Source: Burkholderia sp. FERM BP-3421
GTDB taxonomy: Bacteria; Pseudomonadota; Gammaproteobacteria; Burkholderiales; Burkholderiaceae
Direction: 5' to 3'
DNA: 64,000 nucleotides
Assembly: GCF_028657905.1 (NCBI RefSeq)
Contig: NZ_CP117781.1
Span: 2,480,001 to 2,544,000 of the forward strand
This document shows positions 53,237 through 62,627 of this stretch, piece by piece. A model generated the notes under the pieces. It was not told the DNA's origin, made no database searches, and saw only the letters and a list, made by a program, of their open reading frames with translations. Both the position numbers and the translations under genes were made by a program. The first letter of the stretch is position 1; the number at the start of each line of letters is the position of its first letter.

Positions 53237-53586
53237 AAGGTCACCTGTATCTGAGTGGGGCCGTAAAGGGTGTCGAGCGCCGCGGTCACCGTCAGCGTGC
53301 GCTGCCCGGAATCCAGCGTGCTCGCGTAGTCCGTGATCTCCGCCGCGCCCTGCGTGCCGAGGATGCATTGGCGGATCGCCGCGTCGTAGGCGCCTCCCGT
53401 GTACTTGCCGAGCACCTCGGTCGTCCACGGCATCCCCGCCGACGTATCGAGGAACCACTCTCCGCGCAGCAGCTTCAGGCGCGTGAGCACGGCCTGCGCG
53501 ACGGCCTCGGGAGAATCGGCCAGGAAATCGGCGGATTGCCCGCCAAACACGTAATCGCCATCGGTATCGAGTTTTCGGTATCGCAT
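53233..53586 (-). CDS. Baseplate wedge protein, gp25/GPW-like
   Basis: A 117-residue protein between spike and baseplate J genes, the position of the gp25-like lysozyme-fold wedge protein. It contains AQAVLTRLKLLRGEWFLD near residues 30-47, and AIRQCILGTQGAAEITDYAS, which matches the conserved pattern of gp25-type proteins (a basic loop, then an inner helix). The fold assignment is by pattern and position. Confidence 0.75.
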   Translation of the reverse strand: MRYRKLDTDGDYVFGGQSADFLADSPEAVAQAVLTRLKLLRGEWFLDTSAGMPWTTEVLGKYTGGAYDAAIRQCILGTQGAAEITDYASTLDSGQRTLTVTAALDTLYGPTQIQVTL

Positions 53587-53595
53587 CGAAATGCC

Positions 53596-54342
53596 TCAGT
53601 TGACGTTGCCGGTGTTGCCGCCGCCGGGCTGGACACCGCCATGGGTATGCGTATCGTCGATGCGCTTGCCGTTCGCCAGCACCTGTCCGACGAAGTCGAT
53701 CGCGCCGCTGATCCTCGCGGCCGCGCCGCTCGTCGCGCTGCCGACCATGCCGCCGACGAAGGTCAACAGGCCCTGGATCGTCACCGCCGCCGAGAACGTC
53801 GATTGCGGCGCGATCACGTCAAAGCCGCCGGGCGCGACGATCGTCACCTTCTGCCGGCTCGGATCGAGATCGATATAGGTCGCGCCGTCGTCGCTGCGCA
53901 GTTGCGTGGAGTGCCCGCTGACGTTGGCCAGCGCGCGCGGCCGCGAGCGGTAGCCGAGCAGCACGAAGCCGTCCGACAGGTCATGCATGCGCAGTTCCGC
54001 CTGATCCTGCACGCCGCCCGATTGCCACCAGGCGTCGATGCAGCGCGACGCGAACACCACCAGGCACTCATCGCCGGGCATGACGGGAAAGGTCAACGCG
54101 CACTGGCCGCCCGCCGGAAACTGCACCGGGCAATCGACCAGCACCTTGAACGGAATCGAGGCCACGGCGCCGTCCGCCGCCTGGCGCTGCGGCTTGATCG
54201 CCAGCTGTACCGCGCAGGTTTGCAGGGCCGCGTCGAACGAATCGACGATGGCCGGCAGCGCGGTCCAGAGATCGCTGCGCGACGTACGCAGCATGGCGCG
54301 CAGTGCGGCCGCCGAATCGCCGTATTTCTGAAGTTTGTCCAT
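53596..54342 (-). CDS. Membrane-piercing spike, Gp138-like
   Basis: A 248-residue trimeric spike that tips the tail tube. An OB-fold type N-terminal part (about residues 55-160) is followed by a beta-helix. The end is DTHTHGGVQPGGGNTG, where His232 and His234 form the HxH motif that binds iron at the tip in such spikes. It sits between the hub-like and gp25-like genes, as expected. The C-terminus shows no enzymatic domain. Confidence 0.87.
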   Translation of the reverse strand: MDKLQKYGDSAAALRAMLRTSRSDLWTALPAIVDSFDAALQTCAVQLAIKPQRQAADGAVASIPFKVLVDCPVQFPAGGQCALTFPVMPGDECLVVFASRCIDAWWQSGGVQDQAELRMHDLSDGFVLLGYRSRPRALANVSGHSTQLRSDDGATYIDLDPSRQKVTIVAPGGFDVIAPQSTFSAAVTIQGLLTFVGGMVGSATSGAAARISGAIDFVGQVLANGKRIDDTHTHGGVQPGGGNTGNVN

Positions 54343-54494
54343 CGCTGAAAGAAAAAGAACGAATTGCTGGTTGGTCGGCCGGCAGTGCGCCTGACGGGTC
54401 GTGCGTCGCCCAGTAATGTGCAGTGCGAATCATGATCGACATAACCGGAACCGCTCGATCATCCGCCCTGCGGACCGCACTCAGCCTCTTGGCT

Positions 54495-55449
54495 TCACGG
54501 GCCCCACACACCGCCTCCCGTCGCGGACGGCGAAATCGATTGATCGACAGCCACGCACGTCAGCGTCGAATACCACGCGGTGCCGCGCGTATCCCCTTCA
54601 TGCTCGACCTTCACGATCTTATATAGACCATCGCTGCGCGGCTTCGCCGGATCGGCGCCTGTCGTCCTGGCCGGCGAACCGGCACCGTTTTCGCCGGGTT
54701 TCACGACCGTCTTCGACAGGCTCTTCTCCTCGATCCGAACCAGGCCCGAGACGCTTGCCTTCGGATTCAACAGACACTTGACCGTGACCCCGTTCTGCTC
54801 CCGGGTCGGCATCCCGATCATGCCCGTGCTCGAGCTCAATTCGAGCGCGTCGCCCGGGATGTAGCTGTTCTGCGGCACCATCTGGAACTGCGTGTCCTGG
54901 ATCGACCAGTCCGCGCCCAGGTTGCGCGCGGCGTTCTCCAGGACATCGCGCGCCATCGCGAACACGAGCTTGCCGCGCGGCAGCGGGCTTCACCTCGAAT
55001 GCCGGCAGGTAGCCGACGCTCAGGCCGTACGGCTTCATCGTCTCGATGGCCGCCTGCACGTGATCCATGCTGGTCGAGCCCCCCGCGAAGGTCTGCTCGA
55101 CCACGGCGTTCGTGTACCAGTCATCGCCGCTCGCTGCGTCGATCTCGATCACGGTTTCCGTCGGGCTCGACCGGCCGCGCCGCGTCTGCGTGATGTTGCC
55201 GTCGAAGATCACGCCATATGCGCCCTGCGCGTAGCCGGCCTGCAGCACGACCCGCGTGAATTCCTCGCCTTGCAGCCGGTTCGCGGTGTTGTCCGACACA
55301 TTGAAGATCCGCACATGCAGGCGGTTGAGCGTCTGGATGTCGTCGCGCCGGATCTCGAAGCTGAAACGCAGCGCCGACAGGTCGAGCGCATCGCCCGCCG
55401 CCGGCCCGACGACCAGCGATGCCTTGCGGCCGAATTGAGTCGTGCTCAT
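54495..55449 (-). pseudogene. Baseplate hub-like protein, one-base insertion
   Basis: A tail protein starting MSTTQFGRKASLVVG, with a beta-rich N-terminal part containing LRFSFEIRRDDIQTLNRLHVRIFN, then a gp27/hub-like pattern. The frame is lost at three G (54985-54987; CCC on the coding strand) after AFEVKP. Removing one base restores 317 residues, with the C-terminal part (VFAMARDVLENAARNLGADW, then SGLVRIEEKSL) ending at 54495. The start overlaps the preceding gene as ATGA. Its family name is uncertain; hub is inferred from position before the spike. Confidence 0.7.
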
Positions 55450-55760
55450 TGGTCGGTCACCCAGTACAGGCGCGCACCCGCGCCCAGGTTGTCGAAGTCG
55501 GGCACATCGTCGGGATGCGCCGCGCCCTGCACCCGCAGCGCGCCCGCGAAGCCGAGGTGTGCGTACTGCGCGAGCAGGTCGATGCCCGTCACGAGCGGAA
55601 TCCCGGCCACCAGCGGGCCGCCGTTGACATCCGCGATGTCGAGCACCCAGCCGCCGGGCCCGCGATACACGAGCGTGAGCCGGTACAGCACGCCGCCCAG
55701 CGAGATCTTGAAGGTCTGGTTGTCGCCCGAAAGCGGGATTTCATAGATCGTCATCGCCAT
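55446..55760 (-). CDS. Small baseplate plug-like protein
   Basis: A 104-residue protein with IYEIPLSGDNQTFKISL near the start, RLTLVYRGPGGWVLDI, and VPDFDNLGAGARLYW near the end. This is the pattern of the small baseplate plug family found beside tape-measure genes in contractile phages. The start (55760, or 55754) overlaps the preceding stop and the stop overlaps the hub gene start, so all three are coupled. Confidence 0.72.
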   Translation of the reverse strand: MAMTIYEIPLSGDNQTFKISLGGVLYRLTLVYRGPGGWVLDIADVNGGPLVAGIPLVTGIDLLAQYAHLGFAGALRVQGAAHPDDVPDFDNLGAGARLYWVTDQ

Positions 55761-56326
55761 TGGTCCGGTGGAGACGCGCCGCCCGGCGCGGGGTTGGCGG
55801 GCGCGAGCTGCTTCGTGCCCTGGTCCTGGAGTTCCGACGTCGCGGCCGGCTGCGCCTGATTCGCCCTTGGCGCGAGCGTCGTCGCCTTCGTGTCGACCAC
55901 CAGGATCTCGCGCAGCGTCGCCTTGACGATCAACGCCGCGCGATTCTTCACGTCGGTGCTGACCGCGAGCCCCGCGATCAGCATGTTGCTGTACCGCCGC
56001 CGGCTCGTCGTGACGTTGAACCTCTCGCACCGCTGCTGCAGCGCAAGCAGGCGCGAATACACGCCGTTCACGTAGTCCGGGTTCGACAGCGTGCCGTTGA
56101 AATTCGTCTGCGACGCGCCGAGCAGTGCCTTGTAATCGGCGTTCGACCAGCCGCACTGCAGGATCACTTCGCTCGGCCGGCGATAGGCGTGATCGCTGAT
56201 CTGCGCCCCGTTCTCGACGGGATGATCGACGATCGTCAGCTCGTCGTTGTACTGCTCCTCGATCGAGACTGCGATCTCGATGTTGTCGATCCACTTGCTC
56301 GATAGCAAGACCATGTCGAACATCAT
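55751..56326 (-). CDS. Tail structural protein downstream of tape measure
   Basis: A 191-residue protein beginning MMFDMVLLSSKWIDNIEI. It has a core QISDHAYRRPSEVILQCGWSN and NMLIAGLAVSTDV, and a Pro/Ala/Gln-rich tail. Proteins of this kind follow the tape measure in many contractile phages and probably form part of the baseplate or tail tip (comparable to LysM-type baseplate proteins, though no LysM is visible). The ATG overlaps the tape-measure stop as ATGATG. Confidence 0.7.
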   Translation of the reverse strand: MMFDMVLLSSKWIDNIEIAVSIEEQYNDELTIVDHPVENGAQISDHAYRRPSEVILQCGWSNADYKALLGASQTNFNGTLSNPDYVNGVYSRLLALQQRCERFNVTTSRRRYSNMLIAGLAVSTDVKNRAALIVKATLREILVVDTKATTLAPRANQAQPAATSELQDQGTKQLAPANPAPGGASPPDQWR

Positions 56327-58606
56327 TGCAGCACCCCTCCCACTTGTCGGGCCAGGTCGTTGGCGACCCGCGCCTGGTGGCGCGCCACTTCGCGGCCGGT
56401 CGCGCCCGCATCCTGCACGCCGTTGATCTCGATCGTGACGTTCTGCCGGATCTCGACCGGGCGCGGGCCCGCCGCGTCGCCGAAGCCCGCCGCGCCGTCG
56501 AGCCCGGGCATCTGGTACATCGCCCGCGTGTTCTCGATCGCCTGGGTCATCTGCGCTTCCGTGATCGACGCGCGATTCTTGCCTTGACGGTCGTAGAACG
56601 TCATCCGGCCATCCGAAATCCGTCCGGATTCGGTCCGCATGCCGGCGGGGACCGCCACGCTTGCCCATTCCTTCGCCGTCGCGTATACGGCATCGCGCAC
56701 CTGGCCGCTTTTCCCCGTCACGAAATCCATGATGCCGCGCCGCTTGGTCTTGACGAGGTAGTCCTCGAAGATCCGGTCCTGCATCCCGCGGTCGAACTTC
56801 TCGCTTCCGCTCAGCCCCAGCGACGCGGCCGCGTCCGACAAGGTGTCGCCGATGATCTGGTAGCGCCCGGCCGCGTTGAAGCGGTGGCTGCGCTGCGCCG
56901 CCATGACCTCCGCGACCGTCATGTTCTCCAGGTCCTCGGCGCCCGACTTGTAGCCATGCGCCTTGCCGCGATTGACCGAGCCATAGTCGCCCTCGCCGCG
57001 TGCGATCAGTTGCGCGAACATCGAATGGGCAAGACCGCGCCCCGCGCCGGGATCACCCGACGGCGACGCCTGTTTCGCATCCCAGATTTTTTTCGCCTTG
57101 GCCTGCCACTCGCGGACGTCCTCGAATTCGTCCTTCTTCATTCCCCCGCTATACAGCATCAATTCGAGCCCCGCCGCCAACGGCCCACCCACCCACGGCC
57201 AGGCCCGACCCGCGAATCCGCCGATCTCACCCAGCGCCCCGCGTACGAGCGGCCCGCACGCCCGCCGCCCCGCGCACGAACAGCCCTGTACGCTCCATCG
57301 CTCCGCGCGCGACCGGCCCCGCGCGCTCCATCAGCTTGCCGGCGCCCGTCCACATCCGTCCGGCCGCGCCGCGCCCCCGCTCCAGCAGGGTGCCCGCCTT
57401 CTCGGCGACCCAGCCGGCCATCCGCTTGACGCCGCCGCCGATCCGCTTCGCAAGGCCCGCCTTTGCCGCGCCGCCTTCCGTTGCCTCGATCGCCTCGCCC
57501 ACGGAACCCAGCGCCTCCACCAGCTCCTTGATTCCGCCGATCAGCTTGCTCCCGCCCAGCACCTTGAACGCACCGATCAGCAGCATGAGGCGCGTCGACC
57601 ATCCGCCCGTGGCCGTATCGAGGGCGGCGAACTGGTCCGCGACGAACAGCACCCCGCCGCCCACCGCCTCGGTGCCCTTTCCGACCACGCCCGCCACTTC
57701 GCCGCCGCGCTTCTCGATCACCTCGCGATGCTCGTCGGTCCATTGCCGGAACTGCTTGATCAGCGGCCCCGCGCCGTGCAGCAGCGCACCCTGCGCCTGC
57801 AGCACCAGGTTGTCGTACGTCACGCCCAGTTCGCGCAGCTCCGCCGCCGCCCGATGCGCGTCGTCCGCCGTCTGGTTCAGGCCGGTCTTCCGCATCACCT
57901 CGCGATTGCGCGCGAACGACTTCGCGAAATCCCCGTCGCGCAGCGCGGACAAGGTCTTGTCATCGATTTCGAAGGTCTCGCCCAGCTTCCTCGCTTCGCC
58001 GGCCGGCAGCTTGTCCATGCGCGCGGCCATTTCAGCGAGCAGTTCCGCCGAGTCGCGCAGCTGGCCCTTGGCATCGCGCGTCTGGATGCCCATCTTCTTC
58101 AAGAGACCTTCGTTCGAGGGCGTCCTGCTCAACGCATCCGACAGGTTTCCGACGGCCTCCTCCGCCTCTTCGGTGGTGACGCCGACGTCGCGCGCCGCGT
58201 ATTCAAACGCCTTCAGGTTCGCCGCCGAGGCGCCTGCGCGCCGCGACGCGAAATACAGGGTCTCGTATTTCTCGGCCACCGAGACCAGGCCCTCGCCCGC
58301 CTTCTTCGCGCCTTCCGAGATCTGCTCGACGCCGCCGGCCGCAATATCGAGCACTTTCTGGCGCTTCGTTCCGGTGCCCTTGCGTCCCGCCGCGTCGTTC
58401 AGCTTCTCGACCTTCGCGGTCAGCGCGACCAGCTCGTTCCCGGCCTGCTTCGCGCCGTCCGAGACCTTCTTGAACAGATCGCCGACGCTCTTGGCCATTT
58501 CCTCGACGCTCGTCTTGAAGTCGTCGAGCTTCTTCTTGTCGCCCTTGTCGTCGAACCGGAACCGTGGAATGACCAGGGGTTCGCTCATCTCATAGGTGTC
58601 AGCCAT
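56323..58606 (-). pseudogene. Tape measure protein, one-base insertion
   Basis: A mostly helical protein that sets tail length. The N-terminal ~455 residues are read in one frame: coiled coil, KKKLDDFKTSVEEMAKSV near residue 24, Ala-rich helices and hydrophobic VAGVVGKGTEAVGGGVLFVA. At four C (57237-57240; G on the coding strand) the frame shifts and a stop follows at 57227. Without one G the protein is 760 residues and continues as GEIGGFAGRAWPWVGGPLAAG into a C-terminal domain with a lysozyme-like look (IARGEGDYGSVNRGKAHGYKSG, then NAAGRYQII). A tape-measure muralytic domain is plausible. It follows the chaperone, as usual. Confidence 0.8.
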
Positions 58607-58838
58607 GTTCCCGCTCCAGCTTGCGGCGCAGGGCCGCGTGGTTGTCCGCCCGGACGGCGAGCGCGTCGTTCAGCAACGCGACGTCGGCCAGATCCAGCGT
58701 CCCGTCCTTCAGGCTCTCGAACGTGCAGAGCCCCTCGAGGACGGGAGCGAGGATCCAGTCCTCGCCCCCGGGCAGCGTCCGGATCCAGCCTAGATCGCCG
58801 CCGGGCTGCTCGTTTGGCTGGTAAGCAGCCCGCGAATA
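58599..58838 (-). CDS. -1 frame extension of the tail chaperone (gpGT-like)
   Basis: An open stretch of 79 codons in the -1 frame relative to the upstream chaperone, containing DLGWIRTLPGGEDWIL and LCTFESLKDGTLDLADVALL. No ATG, GTG or TTG lies in frame before the conserved part, so it should be made only by frameshifting at the CCCTTTT site. The fused product would be about 238 residues. It overlaps the tape-measure start by eight bases. In annotated phages this part is often called as a separate protein of unknown function. Confidence 0.8.
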   Translation of the reverse strand, partial: YSRAAYQPNEQPGGDLGWIRTLPGGEDWILAPVLEGLCTFESLKDGTLDLADVALLNDALAVRADNHAALRRKLEREHG

Positions 58839-59314
58839 AAAGGGCCGAGATTGGCGATCACGACGCGCGCGACGAGCGGCAGCATCACGCCGAGGTCGAG
58901 GTCGTCGAACATCGCCGTCTGCTGGGCCGGCGACCAGATGCGCGACCAGCCGTGATCCTGGCGCCGCTCGACCACCGACAGGCAGGTGCCGAACACATAC
59001 TCCGCATCCTCGTCGCGCAGACCCGCGAGCGCATCCGCGAACGGCTGCAGCACCGGCGTCACGACATCGACCATCCGCAGCACGTCGCGCACCGCGCCCG
59101 CGTCCTCCCGGGCGTCCGCAGCGCCCGCCGCCTCCGGCGCGTCGGCCGGCCCGCGGACCGGGACGAGCGCGTCGTACCCGGTCGCGAACCGCATCAGGAC
59201 CGGGATCAGCGACGGGATGATCGGTGCAATCCGGCGCGACACATGAAACTGCTGCAGCGCGCTCAGCTTGCCGACGGCGTAACGCTCGCCGTTCAATTCG
59301 ATTTCCGTCGCCAT
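58790..59314 (-). CDS. Tail assembly chaperone (gpG-like)
   Basis: A 174-residue protein between the tube and tape-measure genes, the place of tail chaperones. An N-terminal helical region (LNGERYAVGKLSALQQFHVSRR) and an alanine-rich linker (about residues 75-95) precede VRDVLRMVDVVTPVLQPF and DAEYVFGTCLSVVER. The zero-frame stop is reached 15 residues after a slippery CCT TTT pair at codons 158-159. Together with the -1 extension it forms a G/GT pair that coats the tape measure during assembly. Confidence 0.85.
   Translation of the reverse strand: MATEIELNGERYAVGKLSALQQFHVSRRIAPIIPSLIPVLMRFATGYDALVPVRGPADAPEAAGAADAREDAGAVRDVLRMVDVVTPVLQPFADALAGLRDEDAEYVFGTCLSVVERRQDHGWSRIWSPAQQTAMFDDLDLGVMLPLVARVVIANLGPFIRGLLTSQTSSPAAI
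58838..58844 (-). promoter_or_regulatory. -1 programmed frameshift site CCCTTTT
   Basis: The coding-strand heptamer C CCT TTT has the XXXYYYZ form with the zero frame exactly on CCT TTT (codons 158 and 159). Slipping back one base keeps CCC and TTT pairing and enters the conserved -1 frame. Its place in a tail chaperone gene, and the missing start codon downstream, make this a strong case. Confidence 0.82.
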
Positions 59315-59316
59315 GG

Positions 59317-59757
59317 TCAGTACGCTCCGAGCATCCGGTCGATCTTGGCCGCGTCGAACACCCACTCGAGCACGTCGCCATCCTTCGCGTACTTGATGTC
59401 CGGCACCTTCTTGAACGCGCAGGTGCGCGCCGTCGCGACATCACCCGCGGCCGCCTGGCCGATCGCGATCAGGTTCTTGCCCCAGAGGCGGCTGTCGAGC
59501 GACTGAGCCTGATAGAGCGACATCAGCTTCGCGTTCGACGGCGAGGTCTTGAGCAGACGGATCGTCACCGTGCCGGACTTGTCGGCGTGCAGCGTGTGCA
59601 TCACCTCGCCGTCGGCGCCGACGGTCATCGTGTTCTTGTCACCCGCGGCCGCGATGGTGATGCCTTCGTCCGCGTTGCCCGAGCCGGAGCCCAGCGAAAA
59701 GACCCCGCCGGGGCCGACGAGCGTCGCGGTGACGTCCTGGAAACTGTAGGTTGCCAT
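59317..59757 (-). CDS. Tail tube protein, DUF3277
   Basis: A 146-residue DUF3277 protein (N-terminus TYSFQDVTATLVGPGGVF; conserved DKNTMTVGADGEVMHT and SGTVTIRLLKTSPSN). This family forms the inner tube of contractile tails in phages with DUF3383 sheaths. It lies 16 bp after the sheath gene and two bases before the chaperone start. Length is normal. Confidence 0.88.
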   Translation of the reverse strand: MATYSFQDVTATLVGPGGVFSLGSGSGNADEGITIAAAGDKNTMTVGADGEVMHTLHADKSGTVTIRLLKTSPSNAKLMSLYQAQSLDSRLWGKNLIAIGQAAAGDVATARTCAFKKVPDIKYAKDGDVLEWVFDAAKIDRMLGAY

Positions 59758-59772
59758 GTTGATTTCCTCTCC

Positions 59773-61248
59773 TTACCGGTTGACGTTGATGAGGATGTCG
59801 ACGCTGTGAATCGCGCCGGCTTCCTTGGCGGCGACCTGGAACGGCACCGCCTTGCGCGCCTCGCGATCGGCCTGCGACTGCGTCGCGATCGGCGGCGCGT
59901 ACACGTAGTAGCCCTTCTCCAGCGTGTCGCCCTGCGCGAGCGCGCCGAAACCGGCGCTGTTCCACACGCCCGCGGCGAGATAGCCGTTGTTCACCGCCGC
60001 CTCGCAGGCAGCCGAGATCTGCGCGGCGATCTGTGCGTTGCCGGCGTCGGTCTGCGGCACCTTGGTCGGGCTCTGGTACAGCAGGTTGTAGACGTCGGTC
60101 TCGATGCGGTTGCGGAACCAGATCGCGTTGTAGACCGAATCCGCGAAGATCCCGCTCGGCGTCACACCTTGCTGGATGATCGACGTGTCGTTGCTGTACG
60201 CGACGAACACATTGCAGCGCTTCGCCTGCAGCGCGTTTGCCTGCGACGTGGTGAGCGCCTCGGCCGCCACGGCCGGCTCCTGCTTGAACATCAGCGTGAT
60301 CGTCGTGTTGTTGCCGTTGAAGTTCACGGTCAACAGCCGGCCGAGCAGCGACACCACCGCATACGGCGACGCGCTCGAATACTGCGCGATCGTGTACTTG
60401 AGCTTGAGCGTCTTGAGACGGCTCGCGAGATCGGTCGCCACCGTGGCGTCGAGCGATTGCGGATTCTGCGTCGTGACGCCGTACAGGTGACGCTGGTCCG
60501 CCTCGATCAGGTTCGCGACCGCGATGTGCTGATCGTCGGCGACCGACGCGTCGGCGATAGACAGGCCGAGGAACTGGTTCGCGAAACGATCGAGGAACAG
60601 CGCGACGGCATCGGTCGGCTGCTCGGCCGCGATGCCGGTGACCGGCGCGCCGGCGACGTCGCTCGTCAGGCCGAGCAGCGCCGACACGTCGGTGCCGGCC
60701 TGCGGCGCGGACGCATAGCCGACCGTCGACTTCGCGCCCGTCGTGCCCGACGTCGCGACGAACTGCTGGCCGGTCCAGGCGAAGGTCACGCCCGGCAGTG
60801 CCGTGTTGAGCACCGTGGCGACGCCGTTCAGGTTGGTCTGCGCCGAGAAGTCGAGACCCGATGCGCTCTTCGCGGCGCCGTCGACCGAAATCTTGAACGC
60901 GCCGGCCGTGATCGCGCGCCATGCGCCGATGTCCTGCTGCGCCGCGGACAGCACGCCGCCGCGCAACGAACCGGCGGTCGCCGTCTTGGCCCAGCGGCCG
61001 ATGCACAGGGCGCGCGGCTGCGGCGTCTGGTTGAAGTACAGGGCGGCCGCGACATACTCGGGCGCATTGGTGCCGAAGTCGGCCGTCACCGCATCGATAC
61101 TGCCGTAGGCGCGCAGACGCTCGGTGGTATCGATGACGGCCGACGCGCCGAGAATCAGTGCCGTGTTCAGGTTCGCGCCCTGCGCCGCGAGCGGCGACAT
61201 GTTGATCGAGACATTGATCAGGCGCGATACCGGCAATCCATTGGACAT
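59773..61248 (-). CDS. Tail sheath protein, DUF3383
   Basis: A 491-residue DUF3383 protein, the contractile sheath of phage tails. Typical parts are VNVSINMSPLAAQGANLNTALILG-like N-terminus near residue 12, NQTPQPRALCIGRWA near residue 75, and a C-terminal domain with YNAIWFRNRIETDVYNLLYQSPTKVPQT. A sheath establishes that the particle is contractile (myovirus-like or R-type tailocin). It is followed by the tube gene. Confidence 0.92.
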   Translation of the reverse strand: MSNGLPVSRLINVSINMSPLAAQGANLNTALILGASAVIDTTERLRAYGSIDAVTADFGTNAPEYVAAALYFNQTPQPRALCIGRWAKTATAGSLRGGVLSAAQQDIGAWRAITAGAFKISVDGAAKSASGLDFSAQTNLNGVATVLNTALPGVTFAWTGQQFVATSGTTGAKSTVGYASAPQAGTDVSALLGLTSDVAGAPVTGIAAEQPTDAVALFLDRFANQFLGLSIADASVADDQHIAVANLIEADQRHLYGVTTQNPQSLDATVATDLASRLKTLKLKYTIAQYSSASPYAVVSLLGRLLTVNFNGNNTTITLMFKQEPAVAAEALTTSQANALQAKRCNVFVAYSNDTSIIQQGVTPSGIFADSVYNAIWFRNRIETDVYNLLYQSPTKVPQTDAGNAQIAAQISAACEAAVNNGYLAAGVWNSAGFGALAQGDTLEKGYYVYAPPIATQSQADREARKAVPFQVAAKEAGAIHSVDILINVNR

Positions 61249-61257
61249 GCTGGACTC

Positions 61258-61848
61258 CTAGTGGTGGATGTTGCAAATGCCGGCCACGGGATTCGACGCA
61301 TCAGTCGTCGTCGCCAGCGTGGCCGATTCGAGGTGACGGACCGCATAGGTCCGGACAAGCTTGCGGCGCAGCGTGACCGTGAGGTCGCAGCGCCGCGCCC
61401 ACTGCTGACTCGCGGGATCCGCCGCCGCGCGGATCTCGCTCGTGCCGACGAACGCCAGGTCGTGTGCCTGCAGCTGTTCGCGGTTCTGCGGCACCGCGCA
61501 GCCATCGACGAAACGCTGGGCGTAACCTCGGGCGCGGGGGCCATAAAACGTCGCCAGCACGTCGATCGACTGGTGCCGGGTGTAAAGATCCTGACCATCG
61601 CCGGCGCCGTCGTGCACGATCGACGGCGCCGCGTCCTGGGTCAGCGCGGTCACGCCGAACACGCACGCGTCGACGGTCGGATCGGGATCGGGCTGGCCCG
61701 CCATCTGCAGGTGCGACTTGATCTGCGCGTCCGGCAGGCCGGTGACGCCCGCGATCAAGGCATGCAGCTGCGCGTCGAAGGCGTCGTCGTTTTCCGGAGG
61801 CGCGCCATTGCCTGACGCGAGGTAGCCGCCCGTTGAGTTGTCGTTCAT
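61258..61848 (-). CDS. Neck/tail terminator-like protein
   Basis: A 196-residue protein upstream of the sheath gene. LHALIAGVTGLPDAQI near residue 27 and QSIDVLATFYGPRARGYAQRF near residue 115 match the neck-terminator (LIC_12616/gp12-like) group that ends the tail and, in phages, contacts the head. In a headless particle it would cap the tail. It is the first gene of the tail operon. ATG at 61848 is preferred; one at 61857 is also possible. Confidence 0.78.
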   Translation of the reverse strand: MNDNSTGGYLASGNGAPPENDDAFDAQLHALIAGVTGLPDAQIKSHLQMAGQPDPDPTVDACVFGVTALTQDAAPSIVHDGAGDGQDLYTRHQSIDVLATFYGPRARGYAQRFVDGCAVPQNREQLQAHDLAFVGTSEIRAAADPASQQWARRCDLTVTLRRKLVRTYAVRHLESATLATTTDASNPVAGICNIHH

Positions 61849-62066
61849 GGAGTTCATTCCGAAGGAATGCCTATCCGGCAGCGCGCGAGGTCGCACGTTG
61901 TCCGGAGGCGAGGCGGGAACATCGCGGCCGATCGCAAGCAAGCGAGATCGGCCGCGGACGCGTTCCTGGTGTCAGGTTCGTGTGCCGGTTCCAGCCGGTG
62001 AATCAGAAATTTCGCTGCGACGAATCCGCGACGCGGGACATCGGATGCAGCAGAAATGCGAGAAGC

Positions 62067-62093
62067 AAAACAAAAAGCCCGCACTAGGCGGGC
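62067..62093 (-). terminator. Leader terminator 1 (nearest tail operon)
   Basis: GCCCGC at 62077-62082, loop ACTAG, GCGGGC at 62088-62093. On the minus strand the stem is followed by TTTTTGTTTT. It lies about 220 bp before the first tail gene, so full-length tail transcripts starting upstream must pass it. Confidence 0.85.
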
Positions 62094-62331
62094 GTTCTAC
62101 ATATGCCGACCTCCCGGAAGGGAACAGGTCGCGCAATTAAGCGGTTTCGGTCATCTGGATATTAATTTAATTCATTAAAAATTTGCCTGCAAGCGCCTGT
62201 CGAAAATATTTTTATATTTCCACAAGACCGCAATCATCACTCTTCCATATTGCATGGGCATGATTTTTAATGTTGCCACTCTCATCGGATATACGGCATG
62301 CGGCGAGCACACCGCATCAACACCAACCCCG

Positions 62332-62358
62332 AAAAACAAAAGCCTGCACAAGGCAGGC
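62332..62358 (-). terminator. Leader terminator 2
   Basis: GCCTGC at 62342-62347, loop ACAAG, GCAGGC at 62353-62358, followed on the minus strand by TTTTGTTTTT. Same layout as terminator 1 and 265 bp away; the flanks are also similar. Confidence 0.83.
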
Positions 62359-62606
62359 CGTCCTCCCGACGCACCTCTCCCCCGGGAAGGAATCAGTCGC
62401 GCACTTAAGCGGGTTCGGTAATCTGAGTATCACTTTAATGCAACTCTTTTGACTCGACAAGTAGCCGGAAGAGAAAATCAAGATATCAAGCCGCCACCAT
62501 TAATTTTCAACAATTCACATTCGATATCTTAATCTTAATGAATTATTTTTTATTGATTTACAGACATTCACATTGAAAACGGAGCCTGGATCGACAACTG
62601 CCGAGC

Positions 62607-62627
62607 AAAGGCCCGCACCGGGCGGGC
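62607..62627 (-). terminator. Terminator 3, after the small HTH gene
   Basis: GCCCGC at 62611-62616, loop ACCGG, GCGGGC at 62622-62627, followed on the minus strand by CTTTGC, a weaker T-tract. It lies about 80 bp after the stop of the HTH gene and 269 bp from terminator 2. Confidence 0.75.

Noticed and set aside
57227..58606. Tape-measure frame change treated as programmed frameshifting
   Set aside because: The site is a simple G4 run with no slippery heptamer or reason for a shorter product, and it matches the other single-base insertions.
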